From Shewanella fodinae (lineage in GTDB: Bacteria; Pseudomonadota; Gammaproteobacteria; Enterobacterales; Shewanellaceae), in NCBI RefSeq assembly GCF_014651955.1, contig NZ_BMXW01000002.1:62760-126759 (forward strand): 64,000 nt of DNA, given 5' to 3'. Under the pieces are notes generated by a model. That model searched no databases. It had not been told where the DNA came from and was given only the letters and a program-made list of their open reading frames with translations. This document shows positions 29,898-39,205 of the stretch, in pieces (the first letter of the stretch is position 1; the number at the start of each line of letters is the position of its first letter). The translations under genes were made by a program, and so were the position numbers.

Positions 29898-30923
29898 TTA
29901 GACGTTTTTGTCAGCCGCCAGCCATTCAGCAAACTGTTTTGTATAGTAACTGACAATTAAACTGGCACCGGCACGTTTGAAGCCGATAAAGCTTTCAGTC
30001 ACCACGGCGCGTTCATCCAGTGCCCCAGCCAGTGCGGCAAATTTGATACTGGCATATTCGCCACCCACATGATAAGCCGCCAACGGCAGATCAGTGCGGT
30101 CACGCAGACGCGCCAATACGTCCAGATAAGGTGTGCCCGGTTTTACCATCAGGATATCGGCACCTTCTTCTTCGTCCAACAGCGCTTCTACCATGGCTTG
30201 GCGCCCATCGGCGCAATCCAGTTGATAACCTTTACGGTTACCCTTCAGTTCGCTGGCTACCGCTTCCCGGAATGGGCCATAAAATGCGGAAGCAAATTTG
30301 GCAGAGTGGGCGAGGATAGATACGTTTTCATAACCTGCGGCATCTAAGCCATCACGCATTGCGCGGATCTGACCGTCCATCATGGCGGAAGGCGCCAGCA
30401 TGTCGGCCCCAGCTTTAGCAGCGCAGATGGCCTGTTTTACCAGATTTTCCACGGTGGCATCGTTACATACATGCACATCATCATGGATGTGTTCAATCAC
30501 ACCACAATGACCATGATCTGTGTATTCACAGAAACAAATATCAGGGATGACGATCATTTCCGGCGCAGTTTGCTTAATGGTGCGTACCATACGGGCTAGC
30601 AAACCTTCATCATTCCAAGTGTCACTACCGATTGCATCTTTATGATGGGAGATCCCAAAAGGCATCACATATTTAACACCGAGTTTTTGCAGCTCTTTGA
30701 TTTCCTGCGCCAACATGGATTCTGGAAAACGGCTGATGCCTGGCAGGGTGCGGATTTCAACCGGGGCAGTGATGCCTTCTTCAATAAAAATCGGGTGGAT
30801 CAGATCGTCCAGCGAGATAAAGTTTTCCCGGACCATAGCACGCATAGCTTCAGAGGTACGTAGACGGCGCAGACGGCGTAATGGTGCCTTGAAAGTATGA
30901 GTGTGATTACATTGATCAGACAT
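29898..30923 (-). CDS. hemB: Delta-aminolevulinic acid dehydratase (porphobilinogen synthase)
   Basis: HemB condenses two 5-aminolevulinate molecules to porphobilinogen in haem synthesis. The 341-residue product has the two active-site lysines Lys209 (ILAHSAKFASAF) and Lys261 (ILMVKPGTPY) and the zinc-binding cysteines Cys130, Cys132 and Cys140 in DICFCEYTDHGHC, so it is the zinc-dependent type. The N-terminus is rich in Arg (RRLRRLRTSEAMR), as is typical of the family. AAAGGAA precedes the ATG. It is a single-gene unit on the minus strand between yoaA and tsaB. Confidence 0.97.
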   Translation of the reverse strand: MSDQCNHTHTFKAPLRRLRRLRTSEAMRAMVRENFISLDDLIHPIFIEEGITAPVEIRTLPGISRFPESMLAQEIKELQKLGVKYVMPFGISHHKDAIGSDTWNDEGLLARMVRTIKQTAPEMIVIPDICFCEYTDHGHCGVIEHIHDDVHVCNDATVENLVKQAICAAKAGADMLAPSAMMDGQIRAMRDGLDAAGYENVSILAHSAKFASAFYGPFREAVASELKGNRKGYQLDCADGRQAMVEALLDEEEGADILMVKPGTPYLDVLARLRDRTDLPLAAYHVGGEYASIKFAALAGALDERAVVTESFIGFKRAGASLIVSYYTKQFAEWLAADKNV

Positions 30924-31234
30924 GAAAATTCCTTTGTTAGCTGATGAGGCTTGTCACTAAGGCAAACAATTTTAGCTAAAGTTCGCCAATCGCCCCGGAA
31001 AATTAGCAAGAGCATAACTGCTAGGCAGATGATGATACTTTGAAACATATCACGAAACATCTCGTGATGGCTGTGGCAGGTCGATGTATATGCGTGAAAT
31101 GTGAACTACGCAGCTAGGACACGACACCATGCTGCGATTATCGTGCCCGATAAACTTGGCTTGTGGAGATTTGGTGGTATGATCGCCGCCGTCAAAAGTC
31201 GGCCGGTGATAGTTTCCCGGCAACCGAGGTCTAG
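30924..31234. promoter_or_regulatory. Divergent promoter region between hemB and tsaB
   Basis: This 311-bp gap holds no gene. A plus-strand promoter candidate for tsaB is TTGGCT (31156-31161), 16 bp, TATGAT (31178-31183), with an extended -10 TG. A perfect inverted repeat ATCACGA (31049-31055) / TCGTGAT (31062-31068) with a six-base spacer lies between the two genes and could be an operator; I cannot name the regulator. Confidence 0.5.
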
Positions 31235-31948
31235 ATGAAACCAAATCAAAAGCTACCGCCCGTGGTGTTGGCGCTGGATACCTGCACCGAACTCTGTTCT
31301 GCTGCTTTGCAATGGCCCAACGGTCGTCTATCGGTTGCCGAAGAAGCGCCAAGAGAACACAGCCAGCGGTTACTGCCGATGATTGATGGTTTATTGTCGC
31401 AAGCCGGATTGACCATGGCAGATGTGGGGCTTATTGCTTATGGCCGGGGCCCCGGCAGTTTTACCGGGATTCGTATCTGTACTTCAATGACACAGGGCTT
31501 AGCGCTGGCACGCGATATCCCCGTAGTGGGTATCTCCACCTTGGCGGCGTTGGCGCAGAAGGTGATTGATAGCACATCGGCTCGTTATATTATCAGTGCT
31601 ATTGATGCCCGTATGGACGAGATTTATTGGGGGTGTTTTGAAGCGGTTGACGGCTTAGCCGTGCTGGTTGGCGAAGAACAGGTAAGCACTCCACAGGCAC
31701 TGCAGTCACCTTTTGCTGATGCAGAAACTATTTTTGCTTGCGGTAGCGGCTTTGAAACCTATCCGGATCTTATTCTTAACATCGATAACTTGACCTTAGC
31801 GGAAAGCGTGAAATATCCTGACGCAGATGCCATGCTTACTCTTGCTGTCAGCGAATGGCAGCAGGGACATGCGACGACGGTTGATCAACTCGCCCCCGTG
31901 TATCTGCGTGATACTGTCGCATGGAAGAAATTGCCCGGCAGGGCATAA
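31235..31948 (+). CDS. tsaB: tRNA threonylcarbamoyladenosine modification protein TsaB
   Basis: TsaB (YeaZ) is the scaffold partner of TsaD in making t6A at position 37 of ANN-decoding tRNAs. The 237-residue ASKHA-fold protein has LALDTCTELCSAAL at its start and GRGPGSFTGIRI, both diagnostic of the family. GAGG (31226-31229) precedes the ATG. Like E. coli, it lies in the yoaA-tsaB-fadD-rnd region. Confidence 0.95.
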   Translation: MKPNQKLPPVVLALDTCTELCSAALQWPNGRLSVAEEAPREHSQRLLPMIDGLLSQAGLTMADVGLIAYGRGPGSFTGIRICTSMTQGLALARDIPVVGISTLAALAQKVIDSTSARYIISAIDARMDEIYWGCFEAVDGLAVLVGEEQVSTPQALQSPFADAETIFACGSGFETYPDLILNIDNLTLAESVKYPDADAMLTLAVSEWQQGHATTVDQLAPVYLRDTVAWKKLPGRA

Positions 31949-31983
31949 CCGGTGCAATGCAGAGCTAAACTGGCGGTGTGGTC

Positions 31984-32286
31984 ATGAATATTCAGACTGT
32001 TTCACTGAACAATACCCCCGATCTGTCACAGGCAGTTGCCAGCAACCGTCCGGTATCTCCAGCACGCGAAAAAGTCGTTAATGCTGTTGCAACAACACCA
32101 ACAGCCATAGAAAGTCCTGCTGTTGACATTGACCACGATATGGTGGATGCCAAATATCAGGCAAAAGTGGAGTATGAACGGGATACCTCGACCAGCTCTA
32201 GTGCCATTGCCACTTATCTGCTAACTCAGCATGCCGAACAGCGCGATAGTATTTCGCAGATGGTTGGCGTTGATGTTTATGCTTGA
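31984..32286 (+). CDS. Hypothetical protein, 100 residues
   Basis: I do not recognise this protein. It starts MNIQTVSLNNTPDLSQAV, has a Ser/Thr/Ala/Pro-rich, probably disordered first half, an acidic middle (DIDHDMVDAKYQAKVEYERD) and a likely helical end (TYLLTQHAEQRDSISQMVG) finishing in GVDVYA. There is no signal peptide or membrane segment. It lies 35 bp after tsaB and overlaps the start of the membrane protease gene, so it is probably cotranscribed with both. ATG 31984 is preferred to GTG 31978; neither has a strong Shine-Dalgarno. Base composition resembles its neighbours. Confidence 0.65.
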   Translation: MNIQTVSLNNTPDLSQAVASNRPVSPAREKVVNAVATTPTAIESPAVDIDHDMVDAKYQAKVEYERDTSTSSSAIATYLLTQHAEQRDSISQMVGVDVYA

Positions 32287-33004
32287 TGTTCGAACCGTGC
32301 CATCTTCCCCGTCGTTAATTCCTGGAAAAGCCCAGTTTTTTGTTGAGTTGATTTTAGCGCTGGTGCTGTCCCGTCTGCCTTATGTATCGCTGCCATTTCA
32401 TTGGCTTGAGAGTTACTTCCATGAACTTTCCCATGCCATTGCCGCGGTTATTTCAGGTGGTGTCGTTAGCCAAATCCGCTTATTCCCCGATGGATCCGGT
32501 CTGTGTTTTAGCCAAGGCGGCTGGCCTGTATTAGTCGGGTTTAGTGGTTATACCGGCGCGGCACTTTGGGGAACATTGCTTTTTTTCATGTCTTGTCTGC
32601 GACAAGGTATTCGCCAAAGCTATCTGGCTCTTGGGCTGGTGGTATTACTGACGTTGGCATTGTGGGGGCGAGATCTGTTGAGTATTGCCATCATGTTGAG
32701 TCTCTCGGTGTTATTTTTACTGCCCCTAAAGCTGACTTACAGTACGTTACTGCGTGGTAGTCTGCGGCTAGTCGCCATGATAGTTATGCTCAACGCACTA
32801 GCGAGTCCGGCGGTATTGTTGGGGCTGGGACAACGTGGCGATGCGGCGTTATTAGCGCAGATGACGCTGATCCCTGCGGTGATCTGGGTAGCTCTGTGGT
32901 TTGCCGTGGGGCTGGGGGCGTTATATCTGTGTTGGCGGGTTGTTGCTAACCAATCAGCAAAGGCCAAAGGTGTCGCTAGAACGTTGGACAGTGGTAGAAA
33001 ATGA
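32273..33004 (+). CDS. M50B-like membrane metallopeptidase
   Basis: This 243-residue multipass protein has the zinc-protease motif HELSHAIAA followed by GGVVSQIRLFPDGSGL, the pattern of the Peptidase_M50B-like family (intramembrane site-2-protease relatives). About six further hydrophobic segments follow. The second half of the active site (the LDG/NPDG motif of true site-2 proteases) is not obvious, so the activity is inferred. The start is not certain: ATG 32273 and ATG 32279 both lie in the last codons of the upstream gene, and an earlier ATG (32231) would overlap it by 56 bp. The overlap suggests coupled translation with the 100-residue protein. Confidence 0.75.
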   Translation: MFMLDVRTVPSSPSLIPGKAQFFVELILALVLSRLPYVSLPFHWLESYFHELSHAIAAVISGGVVSQIRLFPDGSGLCFSQGGWPVLVGFSGYTGAALWGTLLFFMSCLRQGIRQSYLALGLVVLLTLALWGRDLLSIAIMLSLSVLFLLPLKLTYSTLLRGSLRLVAMIVMLNALASPAVLLGLGQRGDAALLAQMTLIPAVIWVALWFAVGLGALYLCWRVVANQSAKAKGVARTLDSGRK

Positions 33005-33034
33005 TAAAAATTTGAAGGACGGCCTGACAAACAG

Positions 33035-33922
33035 ATGGAACTATGGCAATCTTCCGGCCCCGTGAACGGGGAGATCGATCTCGGTGAGCAAACGGTTGCA
33101 ATAAGAGCTTGGGGCGACGCCCATAAACCGCTCTTAGTCGGATTGCACGGTTGGCTGGATAACGCTAACAGCTTTGAGCCGCTCGCTTCTCACTTACAAG
33201 CGGATTATCGCGTTCTAGCAATTGATTGGCCAGGGCATGGTTGGTCACCCAGGCGTCCAGGAAATTATCCGTTGCACTGGGTTGACTATCTTTATGATTT
33301 GCATCGGTTACTGAAAGTTGTCAGTGCCGACACGCCGGTTTACATTGTCGGCCATTCGTTGGGGGGAATTGTTGCTAGCGCATATGCGGCTGCTTATCCC
33401 GAGCGAGTCGCTGCGTTGGTGTTGATTGAAGCGCTAACCCCTTTGTTTGAAGACATCAGTTACCAGCGATCTCGCTTGCGTAAGAGTTTCCGACAAACTA
33501 TGGAAAAATCGCGCTTACCGCGGCATTACTGCGAGCTCGAACGGGCAGTTGATTCACGCTGCCGCCTTACGGGTCTTGAACCGCAATGGTGTCGCTTGAT
33601 CCTGCAACGCAATATTGCACACGATGCGGCAGGCAGCTATTGGCGCACAGATCCGCGGCTTAGAACCGATTCTCCGCAGCGCCTGAGTTTGGCGCAAGTG
33701 GAGCAACTGATGCAGGGAATTGCTATACCGTCGCTATTACTGACGGGAACCGAGGGATATGCTTCGCTGGCTGAATTGTTGCCTAAGGTTACGCCGTGGT
33801 TTAGGCATTTGACCAAAGTGCAATTGACTGGAAATCATCATTTGCATATGGAGAATGCGGCAAAAGTTGCCTTAGCCATCAAAGACTTCCTAGAACTACC
33901 AAATTGCATTGGCAGGGACTAG
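33035..33922 (+). CDS. Alpha/beta hydrolase
   Basis: This 295-residue cytoplasmic protein has the alpha/beta-hydrolase layout: the oxyanion region LLVGLHGWLDNANSFEPL, DWPGHGWS, the nucleophile elbow GHSLGGIVASAYAA, and the catalytic His in GNHHLHMEN. The substrate cannot be named; the cap region (about 140-210) is Arg-rich. It sits directly upstream of fadD, which suggests but does not prove an acyl-ester or thioester substrate. GAAGGA lies 15 bases before the ATG, rather far, so the start may be off by a few codons. Confidence 0.85.
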   Translation: MELWQSSGPVNGEIDLGEQTVAIRAWGDAHKPLLVGLHGWLDNANSFEPLASHLQADYRVLAIDWPGHGWSPRRPGNYPLHWVDYLYDLHRLLKVVSADTPVYIVGHSLGGIVASAYAAAYPERVAALVLIEALTPLFEDISYQRSRLRKSFRQTMEKSRLPRHYCELERAVDSRCRLTGLEPQWCRLILQRNIAHDAAGSYWRTDPRLRTDSPQRLSLAQVEQLMQGIAIPSLLLTGTEGYASLAELLPKVTPWFRHLTKVQLTGNHHLHMENAAKVALAIKDFLELPNCIGRD

Positions 33923-33956
33923 GCAAAGCTAAAAATTTATGTGATTATGATCAAAA

Positions 33957-33974
33957 TTCAAACGGTCGTATGAT
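33957..33974 (+). promoter_or_regulatory. Candidate PsrA operator upstream of fadD
   Basis: TTCAAAC-GGTC-GTATGAT fits the PsrA consensus (C/G)AAAC-N2-4-GTTT(C/G) with one mismatch in the right half-site. PsrA is the fatty-acid-responsive TetR repressor of fad genes in Pseudomonas and Shewanella. It lies 142 bp before the fadD GTG. Confidence 0.5.
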
Positions 33975-34115
33975 TTTTTTATAATCGTGATTTATAGCAT
34001 CAGAGCCAGGTTTGGCACCGGTTGCTAATTATAAGAACTTAACTCGGTGGTTATCGATAGCGCGCAGTGAGATTGGCTGTGCTGTAACACTGAAGCCGGA
34101 TTTTAGGAGAGATTT

Positions 34116-35789
34116 GTGGATCAACCCTGGATTAATAGCTTGCCAGCTGATGTCCCTGCTGAGATAGATGCAGCACAGTTCACCTCCATTTTGGAGATGT
34201 TTGAAACAGCAGTGAACAGGTTTGCTGAGCAATCGGCTTTTATTAACATGGGGGCGAGTCTGACCTTCAGCAAGCTGGAGGAGCGTAGTCGAGCCTTTGC
34301 TTCTTACCTGCAACATGATCTCGGTTTAAAGAAAGGCGATAAAATTGCCATCATGATGCCTAATCTGTTGCAGTATCCCATCGCTATTTTTGGGGTGTTG
34401 CGCGCCGGATTAGTAGTCGTCAATGTAAATCCTCTATACACTCCACGCGAGTTAAAACATCAGTTAGTCGACAGCGAAGCCAAAGCGATCGTGGTGGTGT
34501 CCAATTTTGCCAATACTTTAGAGCAGATAGTCGAACAGACGCCGGTAAAACATGTGATTATCAGTGGCATTGGTGATCTGTTGGGGGTCCCTAAGCGTAC
34601 CTTGGTTAACTTCGTAGTGAAGTACATCAAACATATGGTGCCTAAGTATTCTTTGCCTGGTGCAATCTCCATGCGCAAGGCGCTGCGTGCGGGTAAAGCA
34701 CACCAATATGTCAAACCGCAAATGGACAGCAAAGACATTGCATTTTTGCAATATACCGGCGGTACTACGGGGGTTTCCAAGGGAGCGATGCTTAGCCACG
34801 GGAACGTGGTCGCCAATGTCTTGCAGGCGAATGGCGCTTATTCACCTTTGCTTACAGATGGTGTGGAGAGTGTGGTTACGGCCTTGCCGCTTTATCATAT
34901 CTTTGCGTTGACGGTGAACCTATTTTTGTTCATGCATAAGGGTGCCAATAACCTGCTGATCACAAATCCCCGAGATATCCCTGGATTTATTGCAGAATTA
35001 CGGAAATTTCCGTTCACAGCGCTAACCGGGGTAAATACGCTGTTTAATGCATTGTTGAATAATCCAGAATTTGTTGAGTTAGATTTTTCCCGGTTGAAAT
35101 TGAGCGTTGGCGGGGGCATGGCGGTGCAGCGCGCCGTTGCCGAAAAATGGCAAAAGTTAACTAAGACCAAATTGCTTGAAGGTTATGGGTTGACTGAAGC
35201 CTCACCGGTGGTGGCGGGGACTCCGTATAATATTGAAGGCTATAACGGTTCTATCGGTTTACCCATGCCGTCCACTTTGATAGAAGTACGCGACAGTGAT
35301 GGTCATCCGGTATCTCAAGGACAGGCTGGGGAGTTGTTTGCTAAAGGGCCACAGGTGATGCTGGGGTATTGGAATCGGCCAGAAGAAACCGCCAAAGTTA
35401 TCGACAAGGATGGTTGGCTGGCAACCGGTGATATCGGTTATATGGATGATAAGGGCTTTTTCTATCTGGTGGATCGCAAGAAGGATATGATCCTTGTCTC
35501 TGGGTTTAACGTTTTCCCGAACGAAGTAGAGGAAGTTGTTGCCTTACATCCAGATGTGCTCGAGGTAGCAGCTGTGGGTGTACCACATCCAATCAGTGGC
35601 GAACAGGTTAAGATATTTGTAGTGGCAAAAGACAAATCTTTAACCAAGGAAGCACTTATTCAGCACTGCCGTAAGCATTTAACGGGCTATAAGGTGCCAA
35701 AACTGATAGAATTTCGCGATGAATTGCCGAAGACCAATGTGGGAAAAATCCTGCGCAGGGAACTTAGGGATGAAGCGAAAAGCGCCTAA
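34116..35789 (+). CDS. fadD: Long-chain fatty acyl-CoA synthetase FadD
   Basis: FadD activates long-chain fatty acids to acyl-CoA at the inner membrane, coupling uptake to beta-oxidation. The 557-residue product (E. coli 561) shows the AMP-binding P-loop [23 protein letters not shown], and the acyl-CoA synthetase signature region [16 protein letters not shown] followed by VDRKKDMI, with the conserved C-terminal Lys in [12 protein letters not shown]. The start is GTG 34116, six bases after AGGAG (34105-34109). A terminator and rnd follow, as in E. coli. Confidence 0.97.
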   Translation: MDQPWINSLPADVPAEIDAAQFTSILEMFETAVNRFAEQSAFINMGASLTFSKLEERSRAFASYLQHDLGLKKGDKIAIMMPNLLQYPIAIFGVLRAGLVVVNVNPLYTPRELKHQLVDSEAKAIVVVSNFANTLEQIVEQTPVKHVIISGIGDLLGVPKRTLVNFVVKYIKHMVPKYSLPGAISMRKALRAGKAHQYVKPQMDSKDIAFLQYTGGTTGVSKGAMLSHGNVVANVLQANGAYSPLLTDGVESVVTALPLYHIFALTVNLFLFMHKGANNLLITNPRDIPGFIAELRKFPFTALTGVNTLFNALLNNPEFVELDFSRLKLSVGGGMAVQRAVAEKWQKLTKTKLLEGYGLTEASPVVAGTPYNIEGYNGSIGLPMPSTLIEVRDSDGHPVSQGQAGELFAKGPQVMLGYWNRPEETAKVIDKDGWLATGDIGYMDDKGFFYLVDRKKDMILVSGFNVFPNEVEEVVALHPDVLEVAAVGVPHPISGEQVKIFVVAKDKSLTKEALIQHCRKHLTGYKVPKLIEFRDELPKTNVGKILRRELRDEAKSA

Positions 35790-35796
35790 GAACTCC

Positions 35797-35823
35797 AAAA
35801 AGCCGGCTCCGAGCCGGTTTTTT
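35797..35823 (+). terminator. Rho-independent terminator between fadD and rnd
   Basis: CCGGC (35803-35807) and GCCGG (35813-35817), extended by A-T pairs, are followed by TTTTTT (35818-35823). It lies 35 bp upstream of the rnd start, so the same U run precedes the rnd ribosome site. Confidence 0.85.
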
Positions 35824-35857
35824 ATTGCCCTTCGCAGGCACTTCACAGGAGTAAGTT

Positions 35858-36967
35858 TTGCAAGATTATCTGTATATTGACAGCAGTGCTGCGTTGGCAC
35901 CGGTGCTGCAGCAGTACCAGCAGAGTGAGCTGTTGGTACTGGATACCGAGTTTGTACGTACCCGCACTTATTATGCCCGTCTCGGGTTGATCCAAGCTTA
36001 TGACGGTAAAACCTTGGCGTTAATTGATCCGGTCGCTATTGATGACTTGTCAGGATTCTGGTCACTTTTGAGGGCACCGCATATCACCAAGTTGCTTCAT
36101 TCTTGCAGTGAAGACTTAGAAGTGTTTGCTCATGATGGTGGCATCCAGCCGGCACCATTGTTAGATAGTCAGATAGCGGCGGGGCTTGCTGGCCAAGGGC
36201 ATGGCCTCGGATATGCCAAGTTAGTGCAGCAGTATTTAGGGATTGAGCTGGATAAAGGTGAATCCAGGACCGATTGGATCCGGCGGCCGCTGACCGAATC
36301 ACAGTTAGCCTATGCTGCGAACGACGTGCTTTATCTGTACCGACTATATCCAGAATTGAAACAAACGCTGCAGCAGCAAGGACGCTATCAATGGGCGTTG
36401 GAAGAAAGTGCCAGAATGACCGAAGGGCGGTTGTTGCCACCTGATAGAGAACTGGCTTATCTGAAAGTTAAAAATGCGTTCCAGCTGTCGACGATGGAGT
36501 TGGCCGTGCTACGCGGCTTAGCGGCTTGGCGGCTAGATAAAGCTGTGAAGAAAGATTTAGCGTTAGGCTTTGTGATGAAAGATCATGCACTGATTGCTTT
36601 AGCCAAGAAGCAGCCTCGCACGGTTAATGATGTGCTGCGCTTGAAAGATCTGACCGATCAGGAAAAACGTTTTTATGCGCGGGATGTGGTGAATATTATT
36701 GCTGATACCGATTATTCCCGATTACCAGAACCGATAGATGTACTGGCGCTTAAACCAGCATATAAAGCAGCGTTTAAACTATTAAAGAGCTGTCTGGAAC
36801 AAATTGCCACGTCAGCGCAAGTGCCGGTGGAAATGTTGGGTTCCAAACGTCACATCAATGAATATCTCGGATGGTATTGGGATAATTGTCAAGGGCAACT
36901 TCCCTTGTTGTTGCAAGGTTGGCGTGGCGAACTGGTAGCGGAAACGTTACAGACACTCAGCCTGTAG
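35858..36967 (+). CDS. rnd: Ribonuclease D
   Basis: RNase D is a 3'-to-5' exoribonuclease in tRNA and stable-RNA 3'-end maturation. The 369-residue product has the DEDD exonuclease motifs (LVLDTEFVRTRTYYARLGLIQ cut to its core DTEF near residue 30; the second Asp in HSCSEDLEVF; YAANDVLYLYRL) and an HRDC domain (about 205-290). The start is TTG, six bases after AGGAG (35847-35851). E. coli rnd also starts with UUG and depends on a U-rich stretch after a terminator-like stem; both features are present here. Confidence 0.95.
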   Translation: MQDYLYIDSSAALAPVLQQYQQSELLVLDTEFVRTRTYYARLGLIQAYDGKTLALIDPVAIDDLSGFWSLLRAPHITKLLHSCSEDLEVFAHDGGIQPAPLLDSQIAAGLAGQGHGLGYAKLVQQYLGIELDKGESRTDWIRRPLTESQLAYAANDVLYLYRLYPELKQTLQQQGRYQWALEESARMTEGRLLPPDRELAYLKVKNAFQLSTMELAVLRGLAAWRLDKAVKKDLALGFVMKDHALIALAKKQPRTVNDVLRLKDLTDQEKRFYARDVVNIIADTDYSRLPEPIDVLALKPAYKAAFKLLKSCLEQIATSAQVPVEMLGSKRHINEYLGWYWDNCQGQLPLLLQGWRGELVAETLQTLSL

Positions 36968-36977
36968 CAACAGATAA

Positions 36978-37005
36978 AACAAAGGCGCCGTCTCAGGGCG
37001 CCTTT
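36978..37005. terminator. Bidirectional terminator between rnd and minE
   Basis: AAAGGCGCC (36981-36989) and GGCGCCTTT (36997-37005) form a perfect stem. The minus-strand transcript continues with GTTTTATC, so it can also end the min operon that converges on rnd. Confidence 0.8.
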
Positions 37006-37023
37006 ATCATGCCGAAGATCATA

Positions 37024-37281
37024 TCAATGATCTGGCAGGGTAACATTAAGCTCCAGTACCGACAGGTTATCGTCATTCTGATCCAACTGCACCGATACCT
37101 GTTCTTCTGAGATCGGCACATATTTGCGGATAACCTGAATAATTTCCTGTTTCATCAACGGCAGATAATCGGGGGTATCCCGTTGTGAGCGCTGATGGGC
37201 GACAATAATCTGCAGTCGTTCTTTGGCGGTGGCTGCAGTACTGCTTTTCTTGCTGCTTCTGAAATAGTCAAGTAAAGACAT
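37024..37281 (-). CDS. minE: Cell division topological specificity factor MinE
   Basis: MinE stimulates the MinD ATPase and drives pole-to-pole oscillation that keeps the Z ring at midcell. The 85-residue product starts [12 protein letters not shown] (membrane-targeting and anti-MinCD segment) and contains [13 protein letters not shown] (the MinD-contact helix) and a C-terminal topological domain. It is the last gene of minCDE, seven bp after minD. Confidence 0.97.
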   Translation of the reverse strand: MSLLDYFRSSKKSSTAATAKERLQIIVAHQRSQRDTPDYLPLMKQEIIQVIRKYVPISEEQVSVQLDQNDDNLSVLELNVTLPDH

Positions 37282-37288
37282 AATTTAG

Positions 37289-38095
37289 CTACCCAAATAT
37301 ACGTTTGAGGAATCCTTTTTTCTCTTCACTGGTGAAGCGTAAAGGAATATCTTCGCCGAGCAGGCGACTCACAGTATCAGTATAGGCCTGACCAGCGTCG
37401 CTCTCTTGATCAATGATGACCGGGACGCCGGAATTGGATGCTTTTAGCACTGCCTGCGATTCTGGGATCACCCCCAGCAGATCGATGGCTAGGATCTCCT
37501 GCACATCCTCAACGCTGAGCATTTCACCAGTTTTCACTCGGGCAGGCGAGTAACGAGTCAATAACAGATACTCTTTGATCGGCTCAAGGTTATCTTCGGC
37601 GCGGCGACTGCGGCTTTGCAACATTCCCAAAATACGATCAGAATCGCGAACTGAACTCACCTCTGGGTTGGTGGTGACAATGGCGGTATCGGCAAAGTAC
37701 AAGGCCATCATTGCGCCAGTTTCAATGCCGGCAGGCGAATCGCACACAATAAATTCAAAGTCTTTTGATAAATCGGCCAGTACTTTTCCTACGCCTTCCT
37801 TGGTCAGTGCGTCTTTATCGCGTGTCTGCGAGGCAGGTAAAATAAATAACTTGTCACAACGCTTATCTTTAATCAGCGCCTGATTGAGATTAGCTTCACC
37901 GTTGATGACGTTGACAAAGTCATAGACAACACGGCGTTCACAGCCCATGACCAAGTCCAGATTCCGCAGACCGATATCGAAATCGATCACCACCGTTTTA
38001 TGGCCTTTGAGTGCCAGGCCGGTTGCAATCGCAGCACTGGAGGTGGTTTTACCCACGCCTCCTTTCCCCGAAGTGACCACAATAATTTGTGCCAT
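37289..38095 (-). CDS. minD: Septum site-determining ATPase MinD
   Basis: MinD is a peripheral membrane ATPase that recruits MinC to the polar membrane. The 268-residue product has the deviant Walker A GKGGVGKTT (10-18) with both signature lysines, DFDIGLRNLDLVMG, CDSPAGIE, and a C-terminal amphipathic membrane helix (EEKKGFLKRIFG). It lies between minC and minE. Confidence 0.98.
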   Translation of the reverse strand: MAQIIVVTSGKGGVGKTTSSAAIATGLALKGHKTVVIDFDIGLRNLDLVMGCERRVVYDFVNVINGEANLNQALIKDKRCDKLFILPASQTRDKDALTKEGVGKVLADLSKDFEFIVCDSPAGIETGAMMALYFADTAIVTTNPEVSSVRDSDRILGMLQSRSRRAEDNLEPIKEYLLLTRYSPARVKTGEMLSVEDVQEILAIDLLGVIPESQAVLKASNSGVPVIIDQESDAGQAYTDTVSRLLGEDIPLRFTSEEKKGFLKRIFG

Positions 38096-38121
38096 GTGTT
38101 GTTATATCCTTTGTATCTGCC

Positions 38122-38787
38122 TCAGTCGGGCAGCGTTTCGACAATTAATGATTCACCATTCAACCTGATACAGCCACTGCTTTTGGCGCCATGTTGTTGC
38201 AGATTTTCTGCCAACCAATATTGCCCAGCGATAGACACTAACTCTGCATCTAACGTCTTGGCAATGATGACGGCATTGTTATCTCCGCTGGCACCAGCCA
38301 TCGCTTTGCCGCGCAAGGTGCCATAAATATGAATGCTACCATCGGCAATAACCTCGGCGCCATTGCTAACGGCGCCAAAGATCACTAAGTCACCACCCTT
38401 GGCATAAATCTGCTGCCCAGAACGGATATTCTGCTTGACGATTTTACAGACCCGTGGAGCCGGTGGTGGCAACGGATTTTGTTTGCCCATCTTCAGGTGC
38501 GCAATCCCGAGCGATTCAGCTTGTTGCTGTTGCTGCGCATCTGCGCCAGACACACCGACCAGAATAAGTTGCCGATCAGCCATGGTCTGTTGCAGTTTTG
38601 CAAGATCAATAGCTTCACCACTAATTGCACTAAAATTCAATACCAACGGGGCATGGATAAAAAATTGCGGTGCTTGCGCCAGTTTTTTATCCAATTCTTG
38701 AAGCAGCAGCGGAAGATCAGTGGAATTAACATGCAGAACAGATAGCGTGAAGGAGGAACCTTTCAGCTCCAAAACTGGTTTTTGCAT
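38122..38787 (-). CDS. minC: Septum site-determining protein MinC
   Basis: MinC blocks FtsZ polymerisation at the poles with MinD. The 221-residue product has the N-terminal FtsZ-inhibiting domain (starting [18 protein letters not shown], like E. coli [11 protein letters not shown]) and a C-terminal beta-helix domain for dimerisation and MinD binding (ILRSGQ-like [19 protein letters not shown]). The start is ATG 38787; an in-frame start 93 bp upstream would add residues that do not belong to the family. It is divergent from ycgL. Confidence 0.95.
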   Translation of the reverse strand: MQKPVLELKGSSFTLSVLHVNSTDLPLLLQELDKKLAQAPQFFIHAPLVLNFSAISGEAIDLAKLQQTMADRQLILVGVSGADAQQQQQAESLGIAHLKMGKQNPLPPPAPRVCKIVKQNIRSGQQIYAKGGDLVIFGAVSNGAEVIADGSIHIYGTLRGKAMAGASGDNNAVIIAKTLDAELVSIAGQYWLAENLQQHGAKSSGCIRLNGESLIVETLPD

Positions 38788-38907
38788 CCTGGCGGAATTC
38801 TCCGGCGTCCGAGCATTAAGCTCACTAACATACAACGTATAATGGGCAACCATGTTATAGTGTCGCCATTTTACTGGCAAGTTATACCCGGGGAATTTGG
38901 TGTTCTT

Positions 38908-39195
38908 ATGATCTGTGCTGTATATAAAAGCAGACGCAAAGCCGATACCTATTTATTTATCAGGCAGAAAGACAAATTTGATGATGTTCCAAGTGCGTTG
39001 TTGGCGGTGTTTGGACCGCCACAGTTGGTGATGTTGCTTCCTCTTGATAAGCGACAGCATCTGGGCTTGGCGGATATTGCCAAGGTTAAGGCTGAACTGG
39101 AACAAAACGGCTATTATCTGCAATTGCCGCCGCCACCGGTCAATCTGCTGCAAGAATTGCTGGCACAGCGTGGCGTGGACGCTGAAACCGATTAA
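38908..39195 (+). CDS. ycgL: YcgL family protein
   Basis: This 95-residue protein matches the YcgL family (E. coli 108 residues), small cytoplasmic proteins encoded beside minC in gammaproteobacteria and of unclear function. Shared stretches are [28 protein letters not shown] and [11 protein letters not shown]. The start is ATG 38908, from family alignment; the longer frame from 38782 runs through the minC promoter. It is followed by an MltB-like gene ten bp later. Confidence 0.93.
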   Translation: MICAVYKSRRKADTYLFIRQKDKFDDVPSALLAVFGPPQLVMLLPLDKRQHLGLADIAKVKAELEQNGYYLQLPPPPVNLLQELLAQRGVDAETD

Positions 39196-39205
39196 AGGAA
39201 GAACT

